NCBI GenBank assembly: GCA_003150315.1 | Contig: QAML01000011.1 | Coordinates: 1 to 5,709, forward strand | Source of the DNA: Prevotellaceae bacterium | GTDB taxonomy: Bacteria > Bacteroidota > Bacteroidia > Bacteroidales > Bacteroidaceae | DNA length: 5,709 bases | Reading direction: 5' to 3' | Shown: positions 1 through 5,551 of the stretch, piece after piece | How the letters are laid out: the number at the start of each line of letters is the position of its first letter | Numbering within the stretch: the stretch's first letter is position 1 | Notes under the pieces: generated by a model | Database searches by the model: none | What the model was told of the DNA's origin: nothing | Seen by the model: the letters and a program-made list of their open reading frames with translations, nothing else | Translations under genes and position numbers: made by a program

Positions 1-465
1 ACCCCACATATTTTTGTTGAGGCGATCTTTGATATAGTTCCCGATGGTTTCCTGCTGCGGGAACATACCATCTACCACTTTTCCGTTCTCATGTACTTTC
101 AGGAAGCAGAAGCCGGACAGCCCCCCCCTTCCACTATAACGATTACGGGCCGTGACGATCTGCTCCACCGCATCGGGCGTAAGAGTATCGTCGCTGTCGA
201 CAATGAAGGTCAGTCCGGTATTGATCCGACTCACGCCCAGGTTGACTGCGGTGTGTTTGCCGCCGTTGGTTTTTTTGATGTAGCAAACCTCGAAGGGGGC
301 CTTCTGCGCGATATCGTGCATATACGCCTCGGTATCGTCTGTGCTTCCGTCATCCACCACCAACCAGATAAAGTCCATACAGGTCTGCTTTGCTAGCGAA
401 TCATACAGGTGGGGCAACAGATGCGCACGGTTATAGGCCGGCGTCAGCACCGTCACAGCAACCAT
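1..465 (-). CDS. Glycosyltransferase family 2 (GT-A fold), N-terminal part; continues beyond the left window edge
   Basis: Inverting-type GT2 enzyme that would transfer a sugar from a nucleotide-sugar donor to the growing lipid-linked repeat unit on the cytoplasmic side of the membrane. I translated 155 codons without a stop; the rest is outside the window. Residues 1-12 (MVAVTVLTPAYN) are the first beta strand of the GT-A fold. VVDDGSTDDT at 36-45 holds the donor-binding aspartates (D38, D39). TNGGKHTAVNLG at 66-77 and the metal-binding DSDD at 90-93 follow in the usual order. The ATG at 465-463 has AAGGAAG (positions 478-472) 6 nt upstream. The gene overlaps the end of the preceding GT4 gene by 35 nt, so it is probably translationally coupled to it. 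Codons 113-115 contain a run of eight G on the coding strand. Fold and family are clear; the sugar and linkage cannot be told. Confidence 0.93.
   Translation of the reverse strand, partial: MVAVTVLTPAYNRAHLLPHLYDSLAKQTCMDFIWLVVDDGSTDDTEAYMHDIAQKAPFEVCYIKKTNGGKHTAVNLGVSRINTGLTFIVDSDDTLTPDAVEQIVTARNRYSGRGGLSGFCFLKVHENGKVVDGMFPQQETIGNYIKDRLNKNMWG
121..128. repeat. C8/G8 homopolymer inside the GT2 gene
   Basis: Eight consecutive C on the plus strand read as eight G on the coding strand (codons Arg113-Gly114-Gly115, preceded by Ser-Gly). The frame is open as written. By reading the shifted frames, loss of one G reaches TGA about eight codons later and gain of one G reaches TGA about thirteen codons later. 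The tract is therefore placed where it could act as an on/off switch, but a single sequence cannot show that its length varies. Confidence 0.6.
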
Positions 466-1558
466 CTTCAACTTCCTTTCCTGCATAGACACTGCAAGTC
501 TTTTGTGCTATCTTTTCCCAGCTGAATCTCTGAGCCGCATAGGCCCGCGTGTTCGGTCGCGGCGCTGGGAGAAGGAACCGCTCCAACGCACGATACAACG
601 CGTTTGTGTTTTTGCTTTCAAAATAGGTTGCGTGTTCTTCCATGACCTCTTTATTTTCTGGGATGTCGCTGACAATACACAGGCAGTTGTAACTCATGGC
701 CTCCAACAGACACATGGGCATTCCTTCCGCCTCGCTGGGAAAAACGAATGCCCGTGCGTTGGAGTACAGCTCATCCATAAGCTCCCCTTGCACGAAACCG
801 GTAAAGATCACATCCGGGCAATCCTCCACTTTTTCCCGGATGCTCTGGTAAAACGCCGGCACATGGACACTATCGCCGGCAATCACCAGTTTGGGACGGG
901 GTTGTTGCAGCCGCAGGTAGGCATCCACCAGATACTCCAGACCTTTACCTGGCACAATGCGCGAAAGGTACAGGAAATAATCGTCCCCCTCAAGGCCCCA
1001 GCTATTTTTGATCCGCACGGGGCGCCGAATCTGCCGAAGCTGCACGCCATTAGGGATATAACAGGTTTTTCGTCCATAAGCGCACTGGAAATACCGCTGC
1101 GCGTCACGGCTGAGCACGATCACCTCGTCAGCATATTTTGCCACGATCTTCTCTCCCAGACGGATGTACCAGGCGGCAAACCCTTTCCATTTTGGAGTTT
1201 TATAGTTCAGGCCATGCACGGTAGCCACCGTGCGTATCCCCAACAGATGCGGCAGGAAAAGCATCACACTGGGCCCAATGGCATGGTAGTGGATCACATC
1301 ATAACGTCCGAACAGCGCATGCAGTGTGGCGAAAAAGGAATACACCACCGCATCCAGACTTTTTTTATTAATGGTTGGCACCCAAATTAGGCGTGCACCG
1401 TTAAAGGACTTCTGCCGACTCACACCTCTGCATCTTCGGTTGTAGACAGTCACTTCGTGGCCCATGTGCACCAATTGTGCTGTCAACTCTTCCACGACCA
1501 CCTCAACGCCGCCTTCCCGGCCCGGGACACGTTTATGGCCAATCATTGCAATTTTCAA
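431..1558 (-). CDS. Glycosyltransferase family 4 with DUF1972-like N-terminus (rhamnosyltransferase-type), TTG start
   Basis: Retaining GT-B glycosyltransferase of 375 residues, a normal length for the family, expected to add one sugar to the lipid-linked repeat unit at the inner membrane surface. The N-terminal domain opens MKIAMIGHKRVPGREGGVEV, the glycine-rich loop (REGGVE, 14-19) seen in DUF1972/RgpA- and WsaF-like enzymes. HYHAIGPS (90-97) and VATVHG (111-116) follow. The C-terminal donor domain has YLSRIVPGKGLEYL (197-210) and the EX7E motif, E278 and E286, within PSEAEGMPMCLLEAM. The start is TTG at 1558-1556, set by GGAG 6 nt upstream; the next in-frame ATG (codon 5) would lose conserved strand beta-1 and sits too far from that site. 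One nucleotide separates it from the upstream GT4 gene. The last ~12 residues (EDGCCDGADAGL) are encoded within the overlap with the GT2 gene and look non-essential. Rhamnose transfer is suggested only by family resemblance. Confidence 0.92.
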   Translation of the reverse strand: MKIAMIGHKRVPGREGGVEVVVEELTAQLVHMGHEVTVYNRRCRGVSRQKSFNGARLIWVPTINKKSLDAVVYSFFATLHALFGRYDVIHYHAIGPSVMLFLPHLLGIRTVATVHGLNYKTPKWKGFAAWYIRLGEKIVAKYADEVIVLSRDAQRYFQCAYGRKTCYIPNGVQLRQIRRPVRIKNSWGLEGDDYFLYLSRIVPGKGLEYLVDAYLRLQQPRPKLVIAGDSVHVPAFYQSIREKVEDCPDVIFTGFVQGELMDELYSNARAFVFPSEAEGMPMCLLEAMSYNCLCIVSDIPENKEVMEEHATYFESKNTNALYRALERFLLPAPRPNTRAYAAQRFSWEKIAQKTCSVYAGKEVEDGCCDGADAGL

Positions 1559-1559
1559 T

Positions 1560-2663
1560 TTACGCTCCGTCCTTTATTCCGGCAAAAAGTTCTTCGTATC
1601 GTTTCTGCAGCAGCGGCGCCGCACAGCGAATATCATGCGGCCCCATTTCCCGTGCGATACGCCCGCAGAGGGATTTTGCCGCATCCTCCATCGCCTGTGC
1701 CCACACACCTTCGCTGTTCTCCAACGACAAGAAGGTGCATTTATCAGAAACGCACACATCTCGCGGCACGTTTGTGGAAAACAGTATCGGTAAATCCGCC
1801 GCCTGCGCCTCCAGCCCGACCATAGGAAGCCCCTCAAACAGGCTGGGCATCGCGAACAAGTCCATCGCCTGCATCAGCGCGGGCACATCACTGCGCACAC
1901 CTAAAAAGAGCACGCTATCACCCAGCCCCAACTGTGCAGCCGTACTTTTGGCCTGCTGCTGCAACTCGCCTTCGCCCACTAATAATAAAAGGCTGTCCGG
2001 GAGGTCCTTGTGCAGCTGCGCAAAAGCACGGATCAAGAAAGGCTGGTTTTTGGGATAGCAGAATCGCCCCACGTGTCCCACCACGAAGGTGTGCTCCGAT
2101 ATTCCAAGTTCTCTGCGCATATTTTGCCGCAGCTGCGGGTCAAATCTGTAGTGGGACGTGTCAATGGCATTGGCGACCACTTCAAAGGGACGTCCTCGGA
2201 ACAAAAAGCGCCCTGCTCTCTCGCCGCAGGCCAGTTCCAGTGTGGTGACAGTGTGTAGTTGCCGGCGAAACAGCAATTTGAGCGGATATTTCATGTCTCG
2301 GTCGATACCAGCGCTGTGGCTGTGGGCGATGCGTACTGGCACCCCGGCCTTTTTGGCCGCCAGTAGCGGCAGATAGCTCATGGCATCGATGTGGCTGTGC
2401 ACGATTTTGTACTCGGGGTGTTGATGAAAAAAAAGCGCCATCGTTCGAAAATAATTCGGATAATTTTGCGGATATAAACGCGGCGCATGATAGATTTGCC
2501 CCCCAAGCGACTGGATTTCCGCATCATACTGGCCTTCATCCTGCCGATGAGTCAGGACGTCGAACTGCACTTTGCTGCGATCAATATGCCGGTAATAGAT
2601 CATGAGCATGGTTTCCAGGCCGGCTCGATCCATTTTATTCACACACTGCAAAATTCGCAGCAT
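1560..2663 (-). CDS. Glycosyltransferase family 4 (CapH/EpsF-like)
   Basis: Retaining GT-B glycosyltransferase, 367 residues, predicted to extend the undecaprenyl-linked oligosaccharide in the cytoplasm. The N-terminus MLRILQCVNKMDRAGLETML (1-20) is this subfamily's version of the usual M-x-RGGAET loop, with Ala-Gly-Leu in place of Gly-Gly-Ala. YKIVHSHIDAMSYLPLLAAK (85-104) and RIAHSHS (111-117) are typical of CapH/EpsF-type enzymes. The donor-binding domain has VGHVGRFCYPKNQPFLIRAF (195-214) and the EX7E motif, E277 and E285, within PSLFEGLPMVGLEAQA. GAGGGGG lies 7 nt before the ATG, and the start overlaps the end of the upstream polymerase gene by 29 nt. M11 could also start translation but would remove the first beta strand and part of the conserved loop. 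Family is secure; donor sugar and linkage are unknown. Confidence 0.94.
   Translation of the reverse strand: MLRILQCVNKMDRAGLETMLMIYYRHIDRSKVQFDVLTHRQDEGQYDAEIQSLGGQIYHAPRLYPQNYPNYFRTMALFFHQHPEYKIVHSHIDAMSYLPLLAAKKAGVPVRIAHSHSAGIDRDMKYPLKLLFRRQLHTVTTLELACGERAGRFLFRGRPFEVVANAIDTSHYRFDPQLRQNMRRELGISEHTFVVGHVGRFCYPKNQPFLIRAFAQLHKDLPDSLLLLVGEGELQQQAKSTAAQLGLGDSVLFLGVRSDVPALMQAMDLFAMPSLFEGLPMVGLEAQAADLPILFSTNVPRDVCVSDKCTFLSLENSEGVWAQAMEDAAKSLCGRIAREMGPHDIRCAAPLLQKRYEELFAGIKDGA
1565..1568 (-). promoter_or_regulatory. Ribosome-binding site that selects the TTG start
   Basis: The coding strand reads GGAG CGTAAA TTG, a spacing of 6 nt to the TTG at 1558-1556. The ATG four codons later would be 18 nt away. 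The stop of the upstream gene lies inside this spacer (TAA, one base, TTG), so terminating ribosomes end next to the new start. Confidence 0.7.
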
Positions 2664-3981
2664 CCAGCTTCCCCCTCAATTTGGGCGGCAACCACCGCCA
2701 ATAGCGGGGCGTCCCCATTATCGGTCCTGTCATCAGCGCAGTCGCATAGATTCCCAGATACATTACTTGTGACCAGGTAAACAAAATGTGTCCTGTTAGA
2801 AAAGCGAACGCATAAACACACAGCAAACCAAAGCAGCAAGCCAACCGCCGCTGGGCAAAATAAGTTCTTAGCCCGGCCCATCCATAGAACGCGCAGAACA
2901 ATACGCAACCAAACACACCGAATCCTTTCAAGGCATCCACGAAGTCCATCTCCGAAATCCCGAGCACTTCATAATTGCTGAAGAATGAACCAATCCACGG
3001 ATAAAGCTGCATGGACTGAAACTCTTCTTTGTCTTTTACACTATCATCCATCAGCTCTGGGGTATCCCAAATCCGATCAAACCGACCGTTGGTGAGATTG
3101 TTTTCCAGGCGATTTTCCATTTCAATCGGTGTATTTTCCAAAGATTGTACCTGTTTTTCTGCAAAGGCCTTAAGGTCCGGGATTAGCAATATGACCAATG
3201 ATGCGCATACAGCCATACTAATCAAAAACTGCTTTTTTCTGTCTTTTTGCAGTACCAGCGCTATCAAAAACGCAAACCACTCTACCGCACAAAGCACAAT
3301 GCTGCTACGAGACTGAATTTGACAACTGCTGTAGGTGAGAAACGCCGCGGCTAACAGCATTTGCCAACTTTGCCGTTTATAAAGTTGTGAAAAGCAGTAG
3401 CCAAGGCAAATAATCAAAGCTGCATTAATTTCGTTGCTGCTGGCATAAAAGCCCAAATACCCATAGTTTGCCGGGTGCCCTTCTCCATAAAAATACGCAG
3501 GATAACCCACGCCTAGCAGCTGAGGAACAATTAATGTCAATGGCGCAATAAAGCTGACTCCTCGCAGAATCCGATGGAAAGTCTCTCCCGTTGCGATTCT
3601 CTTTTTCAGCATACTGTATACGCTCTGTGCAAAAGCGATCCCCGCCAGTCCTGTGATACCGTAAGTATTAAAAGCAAATTCCGGCATCCACAGCATATTA
3701 ACCAGTAGGTTCACTCCGCCAATCACCGCAATCGTGCCCAGTAAAACCCATTCGCCTTTACCATAAGCACCGTAAATCAGAGCGGTAGCCAACACCAACG
3801 CCATCAGCGCAATGGAATATTTAAACACTATGCTTTCCCGCACGCCATTCCACCACAACCAGCCTGTCAAGGCATCCATCAGTGGAAGCATCCAAAAAAG
3901 CACAACAATAACATGTTGAATTATGGTTGGAACTGGCCGCGGAGAAGGCATCAGCCGCCCAACTCTTCTTAGCACTTGCAT
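2635..3981 (-). CDS. Polytopic O-antigen polymerase/ligase-like membrane protein (putative Wzy)
   Basis: 448-residue integral membrane protein proposed to polymerise flipped lipid-linked repeat units on the outer face of the membrane. Around ten to twelve hydrophobic segments can be read, roughly at 22-42, 52-71, 78-97, 104-123, 140-158, 183-199, 205-220, 227-245, 251-268, 350-368, 380-400 and 404-420. Family-like landmarks are YASSNEINAALI (179-190), QIQSRSS (221-227) with Arg225, a large hydrophilic loop (about 269-345) containing NGRFDRIW (298-305) with Arg300, and SEMDFVDALKGFGVFG (343-358). The long loop late in the protein, with conserved arginines around it, is the O-antigen ligase/Wzy_C pattern. 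CAGGAG lies 9 nt before the ATG, and one base separates it from the upstream stop codon. Polymerases are poorly conserved, so family is inferred from topology and short motifs; a ligase-type transfer of the polymer is the main alternative. Confidence 0.85.
   Translation of the reverse strand: MQVLRRVGRLMPSPRPVPTIIQHVIVVLFWMLPLMDALTGWLWWNGVRESIVFKYSIALMALVLATALIYGAYGKGEWVLLGTIAVIGGVNLLVNMLWMPEFAFNTYGITGLAGIAFAQSVYSMLKKRIATGETFHRILRGVSFIAPLTLIVPQLLGVGYPAYFYGEGHPANYGYLGFYASSNEINAALIICLGYCFSQLYKRQSWQMLLAAAFLTYSSCQIQSRSSIVLCAVEWFAFLIALVLQKDRKKQFLISMAVCASLVILLIPDLKAFAEKQVQSLENTPIEMENRLENNLTNGRFDRIWDTPELMDDSVKDKEEFQSMQLYPWIGSFFSNYEVLGISEMDFVDALKGFGVFGCVLFCAFYGWAGLRTYFAQRRLACCFGLLCVYAFAFLTGHILFTWSQVMYLGIYATALMTGPIMGTPRYWRWLPPKLRGKLDAANFAVCE
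2671..2677 (-). promoter_or_regulatory. Ribosome-binding site inside the end of the polymerase gene
   Basis: The coding strand reads GAGGGGG, then 7 nt, then the ATG of the CapH/EpsF-like gene at 2663-2661. The site is embedded in the last codons of the polymerase gene, so initiation here probably depends on translation of that gene. It supports the 29-nt overlap as real rather than a start-site error. Confidence 0.65.
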
Positions 3982-3982
3982 T

Positions 3983-5398
3983 TTAATAAGCTCCTGTTCC
4001 CTTCAACACTACACCAATCGTTTTGCAGAGAATTTTGATGTCTGGAAGCACTCCCTGTTCTTCTACATATTTCAGGTCAAGCTTCATCCATTCGTCAAAA
4101 CTAACATCGCTTCGACCGGAGATTTGCCAGTAACAAGTCAGGCCGGGTTTCACGGCCAGCCGGCCCCACTCCCAGTCTGTGTACTGTTCCACCTCGCGAG
4201 GGATCGGCGGCCGGGGCCCGACAATACTCATGTCCCCCTTTAGGATATTCCATAACTGAGGCAACTCGTCCACACTTGTTTTGCGGATGAATCTCCCCAC
4301 TGGAGTGATGCGAGGATCATTTGCCATCTTAAAAGCCGGACCATCCACCTCATTGAATTTCTGCAATTCTGCCAGGCGTTCTTCCGCATCTTGATACATA
4401 CTGCGGAACTTGTACATGCGAAAGGTTTTTCCGTTTTTGCCCACGCGCTCCTGGGTGAAGATAGCCGGGCCACCGTCGCAGTGTTTCACCGCAACGGCAG
4501 TGAACAGCATGACCGGGCTGGCCAGAACCAGGCCCACCACCGCACCCGTGATGTCCATCGCACGTTTGACAAAAGCCCACACTGGGCCTTTATCGGGCGT
4601 ATTACGCACATTAACGAGCTTATACTCGCCAGCCAACTCCACCGTCGGGCGGCTAGGAATGAACTCATTATAGTCTGGTATGACTGAAGCTTTTGCTCCA
4701 TAGCGTCCACATGCTGCAATCATTGCTCCCATAATTTCCGTCTCTGTGCGCCGCATGCAAAACACTACTTGATCCACTGTTTTTGTAACAATTTTCTGGT
4801 AAAAGGCATCATATCCTCCGAGATAGTTCTCGTCAGTTTCATCAGTAGGGCTGGTTGCGACATACCCCAAAAGGCGGTAACCATATTGCGGATTCTGGCG
4901 GATATGCCGCATATAACCACAGGCATGCGCACCGCCACCTACAATCAAAAGCGTCCTCGTGTTGTATCCAAGGCAGCGGTAATGCTCCAAAATGCCTCTC
5001 AACACAACCCGCTTTGCAACCACCAGTACAGTGCTAATCAGGAAGAAAAGCACCAGGGTCAGCCTTGAAAAGTCAAACATCCGGAACAGATACAAACCCG
5101 TTCCAATGGCCAGAGTGCCTACAGCATTTGCTCCCGCTAAGGTCGCTATTTCCTGTCTGAAATGCTGAAATCGAAAACTGCCGTATAAACGCAGGATTAC
5201 ATATAGTCCCCCCAGCATGCAAGCATAGGCCACTGCGCCTAAAACATATTGGTGTTCTAACAACTGTTGCATTCCGAGAGGAGCTTGTGTCAAAATCCCC
5301 AGCCTGAACCAAACGGAAAGAAGATAAGATGTAAAGACAAGGCCTACGTCCAATAAAAAATTCAAGATATTTAATAATCCTTGATGTTTGCGGATCAT
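3983..5398 (-). CDS. Polyprenyl-phosphate hexose-1-phosphate transferase (large polytopic PGT, WbaP/CpsE type)
   Basis: Initiating enzyme: moves a sugar-1-phosphate from a nucleotide sugar to undecaprenyl phosphate, committing the first sugar of the repeat unit. Its 471 residues match the usual size of long-form PGTs. Four N-terminal membrane segments (about 10-30, 50-70, 86-106, 112-128) precede a Rossmann-like domain starting LLIVGGGAHA (150-159). The catalytic PGT domain starts near 277 with KRAMDITGAVVGLVLASPVM; Ser294-Pro295 is the helix break of the re-entrant membrane helix. It continues with FTQERVGKNGKTFRMYKFRS (314-333), SVDELPQLWN (375-384) containing the Asp377-Glu378 catalytic pair, GDMSIVGPRP (388-397) and VKPGLTCYWQISGRSD (416-431). 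The ATG has AAGGGTG 10 nt upstream. It is the first gene after the candidate promoter. Glucose or galactose phosphate are the usual substrates, but the sequence does not decide between them. Confidence 0.96.
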   Translation of the reverse strand: MIRKHQGLLNILNFLLDVGLVFTSYLLSVWFRLGILTQAPLGMQQLLEHQYVLGAVAYACMLGGLYVILRLYGSFRFQHFRQEIATLAGANAVGTLAIGTGLYLFRMFDFSRLTLVLFFLISTVLVVAKRVVLRGILEHYRCLGYNTRTLLIVGGGAHACGYMRHIRQNPQYGYRLLGYVATSPTDETDENYLGGYDAFYQKIVTKTVDQVVFCMRRTETEIMGAMIAACGRYGAKASVIPDYNEFIPSRPTVELAGEYKLVNVRNTPDKGPVWAFVKRAMDITGAVVGLVLASPVMLFTAVAVKHCDGGPAIFTQERVGKNGKTFRMYKFRSMYQDAEERLAELQKFNEVDGPAFKMANDPRITPVGRFIRKTSVDELPQLWNILKGDMSIVGPRPPIPREVEQYTDWEWGRLAVKPGLTCYWQISGRSDVSFDEWMKLDLKYVEEQGVLPDIKILCKTIGVVLKGTGAY

Positions 5399-5442
5399 TT
5401 TATCTATTCACCCTTGTTTGATTGTTTTTCACCCGGCCGTAT

Positions 5443-5466
5443 GCAGACCTTTTGTGCACACTCTGC
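5443..5466 (-). promoter_or_regulatory. Possible operator or weak hairpin in the operon leader
   Basis: In the predicted leader, GCAGA (5466-5462) can pair with TCTGC (5447-5443) around a 14-nt loop. Within it lies the perfect 8-bp palindrome TGTGCACA (5460-5453), at about +13 to +20 from the predicted start. The hairpin is weak and has no U-run. The palindrome could be a repressor site or chance. Confidence 0.25.
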
Positions 5467-5478
5467 CTATTTTATTGG

Positions 5479-5507
5479 ATTGTACCACATTATGATAAGC
5501 TTGTACA
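5479..5507 (-). promoter_or_regulatory. Candidate sigma-A promoter of the polysaccharide operon
   Basis: On the coding strand, TGTACA (5507-5502; four of six match TTGACA) is followed by a 17-bp spacer and TACAAT (5484-5479; five of six match TATAAT). TGG directly before the -10 gives an extended -10 (TGN) element, typical of Gram-positive promoters. Transcription would start near 5472, giving a leader of about 74 nt. The only other hexamer pair I tried nearby had a poor -35. Confidence 0.6.
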
Positions 5508-5528
5508 TATAAGGAAAGTTTCCCCAAC

Positions 5529-5546
5529 GCACTTGAAACAGCACTT
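5529..5546. repeat. GCACTT direct repeat upstream of the promoter
   Basis: Plus strand reads GCACTT, six bases, GCACTT, a 12-bp period. It ends about 21 bp upstream of the candidate -35. Two identical hexamers roughly one helical turn apart are a common arrangement for an activator binding site, but with hexamers this short chance cannot be excluded. Confidence 0.35.
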
Positions 5547-5551
5547 TTAAA

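Larger units (their letters stand above)
5399..5551 (-). promoter_or_regulatory. Intergenic control region between yacP and the polysaccharide operon
   Basis: A 153-bp AT-rich stretch (about 38% GC by hand count) between a GC-rich housekeeping-type gene end and the first cluster gene. It contains, in transcription order, a GCACTT direct repeat, a sigma-A type promoter, an 8-bp palindrome and the ribosome-binding site AAGGGTG (5415-5409) of the phosphotransferase gene. I find no stem followed by a T-run, so read-through from yacP is possible. Confidence 0.55.

Noticed and set aside
91..396. A 101-codon plus-strand open frame at the left edge
   Set aside because: It is antisense to the GT2 gene, whose VVDDGS and DSDD motifs are intact on the minus strand.
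1360..1366. A7 run on the coding strand as a programmed frameshift site
   Set aside because: The in-frame context is AAT AAA AAA AGT, not a proper X-XXY-YYZ heptamer. The protein continues with full family similarity in the zero frame and needs no shift.
503..1390. A 295-codon open frame on the plus strand opposite the DUF1972-like GT4 gene
   Set aside because: It lies wholly antisense to a gene with an intact EX7E motif and family-wide similarity. Its translation shows no recognisable motif and I saw no support for a start. It is a shadow of coding constraint on the other strand.
1477..2058. Plus-strand open frames spanning the junction of the two GT4 genes
   Set aside because: Low-complexity, Ala/Pro/Ser/Arg-rich translations antisense to conserved glycosyltransferase sequence, with no motif; not credible genes.
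2427..2434. A8 tract (T8 on the coding strand) in the CapH/EpsF-like gene as a second phase-variable site
   Set aside because: It simply encodes Leu-Phe-Phe in frame. A/T runs of eight are common by chance in such DNA, and the position gives no special sign of a switch. Kept only as something to inspect in reads.
2631..2633. Codon 11 ATG as the start of the CapH/EpsF-like gene, removing the overlap with the polymerase
   Set aside because: It would delete the first beta strand (LRILQCVN), and the good GAGGGGG site is placed for the upstream ATG.
5469..5474. TAAAAT as an alternative -10
   Set aside because: The hexamer 17 bp upstream is TATCAT, a poor -35. The TGTACA/TGG-TACAAT pair is clearly better.
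5511..5521. GGAAACTTTCC near-palindrome as a terminator for yacP
   Set aside because: Only five pairs around a single unpaired base, not GC-rich, and no T-run follows on the minus strand.
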